The position numbers were made by a program, and so were the translations under genes. A DNA stretch of 64,000 nt, taken from assembly GCF_030269925.1 (NCBI RefSeq), contig NC_085112.1:16712041-16776040 (forward strand). The letters run 5' to 3'. Position 1 is the stretch's first letter, and every line of letters starts with the position of its first letter. The notes below the pieces were generated by a model, which ran no database searches, was not told where the DNA came from, and saw nothing but the letters and a program-made list of their open reading frames with translations. The DNA is from Bombyx mori. Lineage: Eukaryota > Arthropoda > Insecta > Lepidoptera > Bombycidae. Shown here piece by piece: positions 37,938 to 47,931 of this stretch.

Positions 37938-40079
37938 ATGTCCAGTTATAAAGAAGAATTACCCCAGGAGGGTACCTCCCGCTCCGCGGGGGGAGAATCC
38001 CTCCGTGCGGCCGAGCGATCGGCCGCACGCTGCCCCTCGTCTTCTGGGGGGGGCAATAACTGTTCGAAGAGGTCCGTGAAGGACGGTGGTAGGGTGTCCG
38101 CGAAGGACGGAGAAAACAAAGAACGTCGAGGAGGGTCCGTGAAGGACAACGAAGCAGCAAACGTCTTGTCGGACGATAGCATGGCGACGGCCAGCTCGGG
38201 CCGTTCGTCACTGACTGGAAGCCGAAGAAAGAGGCTGAAGGGCTCCAGCACGGAGTGCTCAGAGAGCAGCTCCGGTGAAGAGACGGCGTGCTCAGCCGGA
38301 AGAGCCGCCTCCAAGACCCCGTCAAAGAGGGGCAGAGGAAGACCGCCCACAACCGGGCAGTACGTTGGCCTCGCCGCCGCCAAGGAGGCGTATGTGAAGG
38401 CCCAACGAGAGGAGCTGGCGCTGCGCGCCGAGAGAGAGGTCACCGAGAGTGTCCGAAAGCTGCGAGTGAGGGAAGACGCCGTCGCGGGCAGCACGGGGGA
38501 ACCAGCACTCGACCCCGAACGTCGACTAGACGAGTCCGCGAAGCTGGCCGTAGCAATCGCGGCCAAGTCTGGGAACCTGAAGGGCACATACGTACGTGCC
38601 CTGAAGGAGATGGCTGCCGCCATTCGGGAGGCCAAGGAAGATATGGCAGCAAGGACTACCGACGGTGAGACGAAGAGACTGCAGGAGCTCTGCAGGAGGC
38701 AGGAGGCCGAGATCCTGCACCTCAAGAATGCGATCGCCGACATGAGGTCGGAGATGGCGCGCCTGGCCCAGGCCGTGGGATCGCCAGCAGCCGTCCCCGC
38801 CCCCGTACCCGCCCCCGCCCCGATCCAACGGAGCGACGACGAGGAGGAGCGGCGCCTCCAGCGCATCATGCGTGCGGTCGGCACCATGCTGGATGCGCGC
38901 CTCTCTGGGCTGGAAGCGCGACTGCCTCCAGAGCCCAGGATGAGACCACCCCTGGCCGCAGACCACAGGAGAAGCCGCGGTCAAGAAAAGACGCCGACAC
39001 CACCAACGGCAGCAGAATCAATGCCGACGCCCGGACCAACAACTGCAGTCGCGACGGCGGCACCCAACGGTGGTGGCCCGCAGAAAAAGAAGGCGCCGAA
39101 AAGCAGGCAGCAGCCGGCTCAACCAGAACCACGGACATTCCCCCCCGCCCCAGCTGCTCTGACGGAAGCCTGGACGACGGTAGCCCGAAGAGGCGCCAAG
39201 CCGAGGACGGCGACGGCGACCGGCACCGTGCCCGCTCCACCGCCCCTGAAGGAAAAGAAGAAGAGACTCCGGCCACCCCGCTCGCAGGCAGTTATTGTCA
39301 AGCTGCAGCCGGAGGCCGTCGAGCGCGGAGTCACCTATCGGGCAGTCCTCGCCGAGGCCAGGGCTAAAATCGATCCGGCAGAGCTGGGGATCCCTATCCA
39401 GCGGATACGCTCGGCGGTGACGGGAGCAAAGGTATTGGTCGTAGAAGGCGCCGACCAGAACGAAAAAGCTGATTTGCTGGCGGAGAAATTACGGGAGGTT
39501 TTGCCCTCGGACAGCATTGTCGTCTCGAGGCCGACAATAACGGCCGCTGTCAGACTGAGCGGCCTCGACGAATCCATATCCCGGGAGGAGCTTGTTGCCG
39601 AGGTCGCCAGGATTGGAGAGTGCCCCCCCGACATTGTGAAGGTTGGGGAAATAAAAATGGGCCCCGGAGGCACTGGCCAGGTCTTGGTCAGATGCCCCAT
39701 AGCGGGTGTCAAAAAAATATTGGCCGTCAACAAGCTGCGGATCGGGTGGAGCGTCCTTCGCGCGCAACTCCTCGAGGCGAGGCGCCTGCAGTGCTACCGC
39801 TGCCACGCACTGGGCCACGTGAGTGCCCGTTGCCCATCGTCGGTGGACCGCAGTGGTGAGTGCTACCGCTGCGGCCAGACCGGCCACAAGTCCGCGGGCT
39901 GCGCGCTCACCCCGCATTGTACAATCTGCGCCGGCGCCGGTAGGCCTGCAGCGCACGTCTCCGGGGGCAAGGCTTGCGCCAAGCCCCCGAAACAAAGGCA
40001 ACAGAGGAGCAGCGCCGCCGAAGAGAAACGGCGGAGTCAGCCCGGTACGGCTGCGGCGACACCAATGGACGACGAATAA
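37938..40079 (+). CDS. E9 ORF1: family B Gag-like protein (713 aa)
   Basis: Intact, and differing from E6 at about 15 residues spread over the length (for example KEELPQ, VAGSTGEPALD, IREAKEDMAARTTD). The coiled coil lies near residues 215-275. The zinc knuckles are C619-C632 (CYRCHALGHVSARC), C642-C655 (CYRCGQTGHKSAGC) and C661-C680 (C-x2-C-x8-H-x6-C). It ends with TAA in the canonical TAATG overlap, so this copy shows the ancestral state of the E6 stop-codon change. The ATG 8 nt upstream opens a different frame that overlaps the start of ORF1. Confidence 0.92.
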   Translation: MSSYKEELPQEGTSRSAGGESLRAAERSAARCPSSSGGGNNCSKRSVKDGGRVSAKDGENKERRGGSVKDNEAANVLSDDSMATASSGRSSLTGSRRKRLKGSSTECSESSSGEETACSAGRAASKTPSKRGRGRPPTTGQYVGLAAAKEAYVKAQREELALRAEREVTESVRKLRVREDAVAGSTGEPALDPERRLDESAKLAVAIAAKSGNLKGTYVRALKEMAAAIREAKEDMAARTTDGETKRLQELCRRQEAEILHLKNAIADMRSEMARLAQAVGSPAAVPAPVPAPAPIQRSDDEEERRLQRIMRAVGTMLDARLSGLEARLPPEPRMRPPLAADHRRSRGQEKTPTPPTAAESMPTPGPTTAVATAAPNGGGPQKKKAPKSRQQPAQPEPRTFPPAPAALTEAWTTVARRGAKPRTATATGTVPAPPPLKEKKKRLRPPRSQAVIVKLQPEAVERGVTYRAVLAEARAKIDPAELGIPIQRIRSAVTGAKVLVVEGADQNEKADLLAEKLREVLPSDSIVVSRPTITAAVRLSGLDESISREELVAEVARIGECPPDIVKVGEIKMGPGGTGQVLVRCPIAGVKKILAVNKLRIGWSVLRAQLLEARRLQCYRCHALGHVSARCPSSVDRSGECYRCGQTGHKSAGCALTPHCTICAGAGRPAAHVSGGKACAKPPKQRQQRSSAAEEKRRSQPGTAAATPMDDE

Positions 40080-43000
40080 TGACCGGCAGCCCGTATCATA
40101 TCTTACAGGGCAACCTCAATCGCTCCGCCAGAGCTCAGGACCTGCTGATCCAGAGCATGGCGGAGCGGTTGACCCATCTGGCGGTCGTCGCCGAGCCCTA
40201 CCGGGTCCCTTCGGTTCCCGACTGGGCGGGAGATATTGACGGCCTGGTGGCCGTGATCCAGCGTCGGTCAGCGGTGGGCGCTCCGCCCGAATTCGACGTC
40301 GTGCAGAGGGGTCGGGGCTTCGTCGCAGTCTTCTGGGCGGGCTTGCTCGTCGTCGGGGTGTACTTCTCCCCCAACCGGCCGCTCGCCGAATTCGAGTCTT
40401 TTCTCGACGAACTCGGTCAGGTCGTGGGGAGGTCGCGCTCAAGGCGCGCGCTCGTTCTCGGGGACCTCAACGCGAAGTCGTCCGCTTGGGGTTCCCCGGT
40501 CACCTGTCCCAGGGGACGGGAGACGGAGGAGTGGTTGGTCGGGAGCGGTCTCGTTGTCCTCAACCGCGGCGCCGAGAACACATGCGTCCGTCGTTCGGGT
40601 GGGTCCGTGGTGGATGTGTCTTTTGGGACCCCCGACGTCGCGCGCCGCGTCTGCGGTTGGGAGGTGTTGGTCGACGTGGAGACGCTCTCCGACCACCGCT
40701 ACATTGGTTTCCGTGTGGCCGCGGCCCCGGAGTCTTCTTCGGTAACGACTTTGCCCTTTGGTGGCGGCGTGGAGGGCCCGCGCTGGGCCCTGAAGCGCCT
40801 CGACACGGAGCGGCTGCAGGAGGCGGCCGTCGTCCAGGCCTGGCGGTTGGACTCCCTGGGCGAGCCGGCGGACGTGCGCGAGGGTGCGGAGCGGCTGCGC
40901 GAGGCGATGTCGCGAGTCTGCGACTACGCCATGCCCCGCGTCCGAGCGTACGCGCCGAGGCGCCAAGTCTACTGGTGGAACGAGGGGATCGCCGGCCTGC
41001 GACGCCGATGCGCCGGTAGTCGTCGAAAATATCAGCACCTCCGTCGTCGGAGGCACCGGGACGAGGAAGAAGAGGACCGGGCGTACGAGGAGTACCGGGA
41101 GGACGTGCGGGCCCTGCGCGTCGCCATTGGAGAGGCGAAGGAGGCGGCGTGGAAGGAGCTTTTGGAGACGCTGGACCGCGACCCGTGGGGGCGACCGTAT
41201 CGCCTCGCGCGGAGCACAATGCGCTCTTGGGCCCCGCCCGCGACGAGCACCCTGCCGCCTGACATCGTTCGGCACGTGATTGGGGGACTGTTTCCAGACG
41301 CACCTGGAACTCCCTTCGTTCCCCCCGTCATGATAACACCGACAACCGGAGCTCAGATTGGTGCAGAAGAGGAGGAGGTGTCGCCGGCGGAATTCGGTGC
41401 GGCCATCGAAAAAATGAAGGCGAGGAGGACGGCGCCAGGTCCCGATGGACTGTCGAATCGGGCCTGGGCGCTGGCATTACAGACTGAGGGTGGTCTGGGA
41501 CCTGTCCTCCGAGGGCTGCTCAGCAGGTGCCTCCGAGAGGGCAGGTTCCCGGAAGAATGGAAGACGGGTCGGTTGGTCCTCATCCCCAAGGAGGGGCGCC
41601 CCAGAGACCAGCCATCGGGGTATCGCCCAATAGTCGTGCTGAGCGAGGCCGGCAAGCTTCTCGAGCGCGTCGTTGCCGGTCGCCTCGTGCGGCACCTTGA
41701 AAATGTCGGGCCAAATCTGGCCGACTCTCAGTACGGGTTCCGGAGGGGTCGCTCGACCTTGGACGCGGTCCAGCGCGTCCGCGACCTCTCCGACCAGGCG
41801 TGCTCCCGGGGAGGCGTGTTGTTGGCGGTGTCTATAGACATATCCAACGCCTTCAATACGATCCCCTGGAGCACGATCCTGGAGTCGTTAAGGTTTCACC
41901 GCGTCCCCACCGGTCTCCGGAACCTGATCGAGGATTACCTCGCAGGGCGGGCTGTGGTCTTCCCCGAACGGAGGGGGTGGGGACACAAAGCGGTTTCGTG
42001 TGGTGTCCCGCAGGGGTCGGTTCTGGGTCCGCTCCTGTGGGACGTCGGGTTCGACTGGGTCCTCCGCGGGGCTAACCTGCGTGGCGTGCAGGTCATCTGC
42101 TACGCCGACGACACGCTGGTGACGGCCCGCGGAGACGACTACCGTTCGGCGTCGATCCTGGCTGCGGCTGCGGTGGCAACAGTCGTAGCCAGAATAAGGA
42201 AGCTCGGCCTGGAGGTCGCCCTGCACAAGTCCGAGGCCGTGTGTTTTCACCCGGCTCGGAAGGGGCCTCCTCCCGGCGCGAGCATAACCATCGGAGGGAC
42301 TGCGATCGCTGTCCGGTCCCAACTTAAATATCTGGGGCTCGTGCTGGACAGCAGGTGGAGTTTTGACCGGCATTTTGATGTGCTGGTCCCGAAATTGCTC
42401 GGGGCGGCGGGTGCCTTAGCCCGCTTGCTCCCGAACATTGGAGGAGGAGGAAAGTCGGTCCGGCGTCTTTACCTGGGAGTGGTGCGGAGCATGGCCCTGT
42501 ACGGCGCTCCCGTCTGGTCGCCCACGCTCTCCGCTCGCAACGCGGCCCTCTTGCAGAGGGTTCAGAGGGTGCTGGCGGTGAGGGTCGTGCGGGGCTACCG
42601 CACCATTTCGACGGAGGTCGCTTGCGCCCTCGCCGGTTCCCTTCCGTGGGAGTACGAGGCCGAGGTCCTGGCCGCGGTGTACCGGCGCAGGGCGCAATCT
42701 TTGGGTCGGGGAAGTGTGCCCCGTCTGTCTGTCGTCGCCCGATGGAGGCGTGCTGCGCGTCGCGTGGCAACGTTGAAGTGGAAAGAGAGGCTGGCTGCAG
42801 AGGAGATCCACCGTGGTTCTCGAACCCGGCGGCGCACCCTCGCAGCCCTGGTGCCCGTGTTGGAGGCCTGGATTGACAGGCGTCACGGCGTGCTCGACTT
42901 CCGGCTCACGCAGGTCCTCTCGGGGCATGGCTGCTTCGGGAGGTACTTGTGGCGGGTCGGGAGAGAGCCGCATCCCGGATGCCACCAATGCGGGCATCCA

Positions 43001-43282
43001 GACGACGACGCGCAGCACGCCCTCGAAGCGTGCCCGAGGTGGGAGTATCCGCGGCAGTCACTCGTCGCGGTGCTCGGGGCAGACTTAAGTTTGCCGGTCG
43101 TAGTGTCCCGCATGGTCGAGGACGAGCGTTGCTGGAGAGCGATGGCCGACTATGCGGACCTGGTCATGACGCTCCGCGAAACGGAGGAGCGAGACAGAGA
43201 GTGCGACCCAAACTCAGTTGCACTCAGGCGAAAGAGACGGGGTGGGCGGCGCGGGCGAAGGGCCCCCGCTCAGCTCCCGTAG
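40079..43282 (+). CDS. E9 ORF2: family B AP-endonuclease / reverse transcriptase (1067 aa)
   Basis: The endonuclease motifs are N12, E39, Y95, D129/N131, D179 and S-D-H 204-206. The RT has D587 in SIDISNAF, GVPQGSVLGP and YADD at 675-678. The C-terminal motif C-x2-C-x8-H-x4-C starts at C968. The loop of the Cys/His motif is two residues shorter than in family A. The start is taken at the ATG overlapping the ORF1 stop; the open frame extends 35 codons further upstream but only within ORF1. Gly182 in DVSFGTP, where all other copies have Ala, is a private change beside a catalytic Asp and could affect activity. Confidence 0.94.
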   Translation: MTGSPYHILQGNLNRSARAQDLLIQSMAERLTHLAVVAEPYRVPSVPDWAGDIDGLVAVIQRRSAVGAPPEFDVVQRGRGFVAVFWAGLLVVGVYFSPNRPLAEFESFLDELGQVVGRSRSRRALVLGDLNAKSSAWGSPVTCPRGRETEEWLVGSGLVVLNRGAENTCVRRSGGSVVDVSFGTPDVARRVCGWEVLVDVETLSDHRYIGFRVAAAPESSSVTTLPFGGGVEGPRWALKRLDTERLQEAAVVQAWRLDSLGEPADVREGAERLREAMSRVCDYAMPRVRAYAPRRQVYWWNEGIAGLRRRCAGSRRKYQHLRRRRHRDEEEEDRAYEEYREDVRALRVAIGEAKEAAWKELLETLDRDPWGRPYRLARSTMRSWAPPATSTLPPDIVRHVIGGLFPDAPGTPFVPPVMITPTTGAQIGAEEEEVSPAEFGAAIEKMKARRTAPGPDGLSNRAWALALQTEGGLGPVLRGLLSRCLREGRFPEEWKTGRLVLIPKEGRPRDQPSGYRPIVVLSEAGKLLERVVAGRLVRHLENVGPNLADSQYGFRRGRSTLDAVQRVRDLSDQACSRGGVLLAVSIDISNAFNTIPWSTILESLRFHRVPTGLRNLIEDYLAGRAVVFPERRGWGHKAVSCGVPQGSVLGPLLWDVGFDWVLRGANLRGVQVICYADDTLVTARGDDYRSASILAAAAVATVVARIRKLGLEVALHKSEAVCFHPARKGPPPGASITIGGTAIAVRSQLKYLGLVLDSRWSFDRHFDVLVPKLLGAAGALARLLPNIGGGGKSVRRLYLGVVRSMALYGAPVWSPTLSARNAALLQRVQRVLAVRVVRGYRTISTEVACALAGSLPWEYEAEVLAAVYRRRAQSLGRGSVPRLSVVARWRRAARRVATLKWKERLAAEEIHRGSRTRRRTLAALVPVLEAWIDRRHGVLDFRLTQVLSGHGCFGRYLWRVGREPHPGCHQCGHPDDDAQHALEACPRWEYPRQSLVAVLGADLSLPVVVSRMVEDERCWRAMADYADLVMTLRETEERDRECDPNSVALRRKRRGGRRGRRAPAQLP

Positions 43283-43742
43283 GGACCGTCGGGCGTCGGG
43301 CGCGGGGGCGCCTGATGCTCGACACGATAGTCCAGTTGTGGTGGTGAGGGTATAGGGCGCTGTGGCTCCGGTGCCTACCTCACGAAGAAGTTGCGGTCAG
43401 CAATGGCCGACGTTGATCCCGCCGTTCGTCAGGCTGGGAGCCGGTGTGGGGGCCTGCGGGGCGCGTTTCCCTGCGGTATCGTGGGTTCCCCCTATGCCGG
43501 AAAGGAAGGAGCTCGTTGGGTTTTAGTCGGTAGTCGTTAAGCTGGGCGGGTTCGGCGCGAGCTGAACTTAGCCCAGCGCGCCTTTCTCAAGGCGTAGTCT
43601 CCGTGGACTAATTGGTCGAGGGCGCGGACCTCGGTTCGCGACTTCTTCCTCTTTGTTCCACCGGAGGCGCGGAGTCCGACATAACCCGGTCCGACCCCCG
43701 TCGGCCGGGTATCCGTAAAGACTGGGATTCCCCATCGATACC
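43283..43742 (+). other. E9 3' UTR (family B, 460 nt)
   Basis: Close to the tail, ACCCGG (43684-43689) and CCGAC (43691-43695) pair with GTCGG (43700-43704) and CCGGGT (43705-43710), with one bulged T and a CCCC loop. It is one base shorter than the other B 3' UTRs because a G is missing from a G run near 43450. No other feature is seen. Confidence 0.7.
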
Positions 43743-43760
43743 AAAAAAAAAAAAAAAAAA

Positions 43761-43774
43761 GGTTAGGTTCGGTC
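43761..43774 (+). repeat. E9 target-site duplication, right copy (14 bp), including a 9-nt TTAGG remnant
   Basis: GGTTAGGTT (43761-43769) is telomeric and CGGTC is the start of E10. The left copy is at 37051-37064. Confidence 0.9.
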
Positions 43775-46638
43775 AGGTCGTGGGGAGGTCGCGCTCAAGG
43801 CGTGCGCTCGTTCTCGGGGACCTCAACGCGAAGTCGTCCGCTTGGGGTTCCCCGGTCACCTGTCCCAGGGGCCGGGAGACGGAGGAATGGTTGGTCGGGA
43901 GCGGTCTCGTTGTCCTCAACCGCGGCGCCGAGAACACTTGCGTCCGTCGTTCGGGTGGGTCCGTGGTGGATGTGTCCTTTGCGACCCCCGACGTCGCGCG
44001 CCGCGTCTGCGGTTGGGAGGTGTTGGTCGACGTGGAGACGCTCTCCGACCACCGCTACATTGGTTTCCGTGTGGCCGCGGCCCCGGAGTCTTCTTCGGCA
44101 ACGACTTTGCCCTTTGGTGGCGGCGTGGAGGGCCCACGCTGGGCCCTGAAGCGCCTCGACACGGAGCGGCTGCAGGAGGCGGCCGTCGTCCAGGCCTGGC
44201 GGTTGGACTCCCTGGGCGAGCCGGCGGACGTGCGCGAGGGTGCGGAGCGGCTGCGCGAGGCGATGTCGCGAGTCTGCGACTACGCCATGCCCCGCGTCCG
44301 AGCGTACGCGCCGAGGCGCCAAGTCTACTGGTGGAACGAGGGGATCGCTGGCCTGCGACGCCGATGCGCCGGTAGTCGCCGAAAATATCAACACCTTCGT
44401 CGTCGGAGGCGCCGGGACGAGGAAGAAGAGGACCGGGCGTACGAGGAGTACCGGGAGGACGTGCGGGCCCTGCGCGTCGCCATTGGAGAGGCGAAGGACG
44501 CGGCGTGGAAGGAGCTTTTGGAGACGCTGGACCGCGACCCGTGGGGGCGACCGTATCGCCTCGCGCGGAGCACAATGCGCTCTTGGGCCCCGCCCGCGAC
44601 GAGCACCCTGCCGCCTGACATCGTTCGGCACGTGATTGGGGGACTGTTTCCGGACGCACCTGGAACTCCCTTCGTTCCCCCCGTCATGATAACACCGACA
44701 ACCGGAGCTCAGATTGGTGCAGAAGAGGAGGAGGTGTCGCCGGCGGAATTTGGTGCGGCCATCGAAAAAATGAAGGCGAGGAGGACGGCGCCAGGTCCCG
44801 ATGGACTGTCGAATCGGGCCTGGGCGCTGGCATTACAGACTGAGGGTGGTCTGGGACCTGTCCTCCGAGGGCTGCTCAGCAGGTGCCTCCGAGAGGGCAG
44901 GTTCCCGGAAGAATGGAAGACGGGTCGGTTGGTCCTCATCCCCAAGGAGGGGCGCCCCAGAGACCAGCCATCGGGGTATCGCCCAATAGTCGTGCTGAGC
45001 GAGGCCGGCAAGCTTCTCGAGCGCGTCGTTGCCGGTCGCCTCGTGCGGCACCTTGAAAATGTCGGGCCAAATCTGGCCGACTCTCAGTACGGGTTCCGGA
45101 GGGGTCGCTCGACCTTGGACGCGGTCCAGCGCGTCCGCGACCTCTCCGACCAGGCGTGCTCCCGGGGAGGCGTGTTGTTGGCGGTGTCTATAGACATATC
45201 CAACGCCTTCAATACGATCCCCTGGAGCACGATCCTGGAGTCGTTAAGGTTTCACCGCGTCCCCACCGGTCTCCGGAACCTGATCGAGGATTACCTCGCA
45301 GGGCGGGCTGTGGTCTTCCCCGAACGGAGGGGGTGGGGACACAAAGCGGTCTCGTGTGGTGTCCCGCAGGGGTCGGTTCTGGGTCCGCTCCTGTGGGACG
45401 TCGGGTTCGACTGGGTCCTCCGCGGGGCTAACCTGCGTGGCGTGCAGGTCATCTGCTACGCCGACGACACGCTGGTGACGGCCCGCGGAGACGACTACCG
45501 TTCGGCGTCGATTCTGGCTGCGGCTGCGGTGGCAACAGTCGTAGCCAGAATAAGGAAGCTCGGCCTGGAGGTCGCCCTGCACAAGTCTGAGGCCGTGTGT
45601 TTTCACCCGGCTCGGAAGGGGCCTCCTCCCGGCGCGAGCATAACCATCGGAGGGACTGCGATCGCTGTCCGGTCCCAACTTAAATATCTGGGGCTCGTGC
45701 TGGACAGCAGGTGGAGTTTTGACCGGCATTTTGATGTGCTGGTCCCGAAATTGCTCGGGGCGGCGGGTGCCTTAGCCCGCTTGCTCCCGAACATTGGAGG
45801 AGGAGGAAAGTCGGTCCGGCGTCTTTACCTGGGAGTGGTGCGGAGCATGGCCCTGTACGGCGCTCCCGTCTGGTCGCCCACGCTCTCCGCTCGCAACGCG
45901 GCCCTCTTGCAGAGGGTTCAGAGGGTGCTGGCGGTGAGGGTCGTGCGGGGCTACCGCACCATTTCGACGGAGGTCGCTTGCGCCCTCGCCGGTTCCCTTC
46001 CGTGGGAGTACGAGGCCGAGGTCCTGGCCGCGGTGTACCGGCGCAGGGCGCAATCTTTGGGTCGGGGAAGTGTGCCCCGTCTGTCTGTCGTCGCCCGATG
46101 GAGGCGTGCTGCGCGTCGCGTGGCAACGTTGAAGTGGAAAGAGAGGCTGGCTGCAGAGGAGATCCACCGTGGTTCTCGAACCCGGCGGCGCACCCTCGCA
46201 GCCCTGGTGCCCGTGTTGGAGGCCTGGATTGACAGGCGTCACGGCGTGCTCGATTTCCGGCTCACGCAGGTCCTCTCGGGGCATGGCTGCTTCGGGAGGT
46301 ACTTGTGGCGGGTCGGGAGAGAGCCGCATCCCGGATGCCACCAATGCGGGCATCCAGACGACGACGCGCAGCACGCCCTCGAAGCGTGCCCGAGGTGGGA
46401 GTATCCGCGGCAGTCACTCGTCGCGGTGCTCGGGGCAGACTTAAGTTTGCCGGTCGTAGTGTCCCGCATGGTCGAGGACGAGCGTTGCTGGAGAGCGATG
46501 GCCGACTATGCGGACCTGGTCATGACGCTCCGCGAAACGGAGGAGCGAGACAGAGAGTGCGACCCAAACTCAGTTGCACTCAGGCGAAAGAGACGGGGTG
46601 GGCGGCGCGGGCGAAGGGCCCCCGCTCAGCTCCCGTAG
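43771..46638 (+). pseudogene. E10 ORF2 fragment (955 codons, family B)
   Basis: Open from the truncation to TAG. It lacks about 112 N-terminal residues, including the Asn, Glu and Tyr of the endonuclease, but keeps GDLNAK, DVSFATP and SDH. The RT and the Cys/His motif are complete. It is very close to E9; differences include SSSATTLP and GEAKDAAW. Upstream in-frame codons only read through poly(A) as lysines and are not coding. Confidence 0.9.
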
Positions 46639-47099
46639 GGACCGTCGGGCGTCGGGCGCGGGGGCGCCTGATGCTCGACACGATAGTCCAGTTGTGGTGG
46701 TGAGGGTATAGGGCGCTGTGGCTCCGGTGCCTACCTCACGAAGAAGTTGCGGTCAGCAATGGCCGACGTTGATCCCGCCGTTCGTCAGGCTGGGAGCCGG
46801 TGTGGGGGGCCTGCGGGGCGCGTTTCCCTGCGGTATCGTGGGTTCCCCCTATGCCGGAAAGGAAGGAGCTCGTTGGGTTTTAGTCGGTAGTCGTTAAGCT
46901 GGGCGGGTTCGGCGCGAGCTGAACTTAGCCCAGCGCGCCTTTCTCAAGGCGTAGTCTCCGTGGACTAATTGGTCGAGGGCGCGGACCTCGGTTCGTGACT
47001 TCTTCCTCTTTTTTCCACCGGAGGCGCGGAGTCCGACATAACCCGGTCCGACCCCCGTCGGCCGGGTATCCGTAAAGACTGGGATTCCCCATCGATACC
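46639..47099 (+). other. E10 3' UTR (family B, 461 nt)
   Basis: Collinear with E9, with a T-rich variant CCTCTTTTTTCC near 47003 and the tail hairpin preserved. Nothing else is seen. Confidence 0.75.
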
Positions 47100-47115
47100 A
47101 AAAAAAAAAAAAAAA

Positions 47116-47279
47116 GGTTAGGTTAGGTTAGGTTAGGTTAGGTTAGGTTAGGTTAGGTTAGGTTAGGTTAGGTTAGGTTAGGTTAGGTTAGGTTAGGTTA
47201 GGTTAGGTTAGGTTAGGTTAGGTTAGGTTAGGTTAGGTTAGGTTAGGTTAGGTTAGGTTAGGTTAGGTTAGGTTAGGTT
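47116..47279 (+). repeat. Internal TTAGG tract between E10 and E11 (164 nt)
   Basis: Perfect repeats beginning GGTTAGG and ending GGTT before GGGGTGCC of E11. This is the longest interior tract in the window. Confidence 0.98.
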
Positions 47280-47376
47280 GGGGTGCCTGGCAGAAAACCT
47301 CCCCGAGTGTTCAGTGGCTGCTGGTCCTTTTGTTTTCTTGAGAGGACGAGCAGGCGCTGGGCCGGTGCACCCTGGG

Positions 47377-47429
47377 CGTGGGCAACAATCTCCTCGTGAG
47401 GGGTGAGAAAGAGGAGATTGTTGCCCACG
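47377..47429 (+). repeat. Perfect 19-bp inverted repeat in the family C 5' region
   Basis: 47377-47395 (CGTGGGCAACAATCTCCTC) is exactly complementary to 47411-47429, with a 15-nt loop. It is the strongest hairpin seen in the window. Confidence 0.9.
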
Positions 47430-47714
47430 GCGAATTTCTGCCGGGGCGGAGGAGTCGCTCCCGAGGGCTCTCTATCTGCGCTCTGCAGCTGCAGAGTACA
47501 CGACTAGGGAGCAAGGAGGGGTAGACCACGGGCTGTTTTACAGTTCGTGGCCTAGGGGTCTCCGCTACGTGTACGTCGCGGTGATCGAGGTGGAGAAGAC
47601 CGTGGGTTGCTCCTCAACCTGCGGCCTAGGGGCATCCGTGGCGAGGTGATTAAACCACGGTGCCGGGTGGTGGCTAGTTTAAGTTAGTTTAGTTTCGTTT
47701 AGTTTAGCTAGTTC

Positions 47715-47727
47715 ATATATATATATA

Positions 47728-47792
<65 letters not shown>
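47715..47792 (+). repeat. (AT)8 followed by A62
   Basis: A simple-sequence block inside the E11 5' region. It is not followed by GGTT, unlike every element tail in the window. Confidence 0.9.
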
Positions 47793-47795
<3 letters not shown>

Positions 47796-47931
47796 CTTGT
47801 AGATACCGACCAGCGGGCGGTATATCCTGCACCGGAGGCATCTGCGGGCCTCGGGAGGATCAAACACCCTCCCAAAAAGAGCGGCCACATCGCCTTGGGG
47901 AAGTTATGTGCGTACCACCCACTTCTTTAAT

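Larger units (their letters stand above)
37065..43760 (+). mobile_element. E9: full-length family B element, nested at the 5' junction of E10
   Basis: The only uninterrupted full-length family B copy, about 6.7 kb, with poly(A) at 43743-43760. Once the 14-bp duplication is recognised, its 5' end CCCGGGACCTGGG is exactly that of E6. Both ORFs are open, so it is the best candidate for an active B element. Confidence 0.93.
43770..47115 (+). mobile_element. E10: family B element, 5'-truncated in the endonuclease region
   Basis: Homology to E9 begins at CGGTCAGGTCG (40413 in E9) and runs to the end, with a 16-nt poly(A) at 47100-47115. The left junction reads TTAGGTT/CGGTC. E9 inserted exactly across this junction, so E10 is older than E9. 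Confidence 0.93.
47280..47931 (+). promoter_or_regulatory. E11 5' region (family C): hairpin, TTTAG-rich stretch, (AT)n and A62
   Basis: From 5' to 3' it contains a 19-bp perfect hairpin (47377-47429), about 250 nt of unremarkable mixed sequence, a stretch of TTTAG-like units (about 47675-47712), (AT)8 at 47715-47730, 62 A at 47731-47792, and a 140-nt leader with a GGGAGG/CCTCCC stem before ORF1. A poly(A) inside a 5' UTR is odd. The part up to 47792 could be a separate polyadenylated insertion or an inherited part of family C. Confidence 0.5.

Noticed and set aside
43612..43770. Open frame starting in the E9 3' UTR and running through poly(A) into E10 ORF2
   Set aside because: The lysine run is the poly(A) tail of E9 and the upstream residues are 3' UTR; real homology to ORF2 begins at 43771. 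The same artefact occurs at 27593-27692 and 11423-11614.
47908..47931. GTG at 47908 as the start of family C ORF1
   Set aside because: Eukaryotic initiation at GTG is unlikely, and in-frame ATG codons follow at 47932 and 47938.
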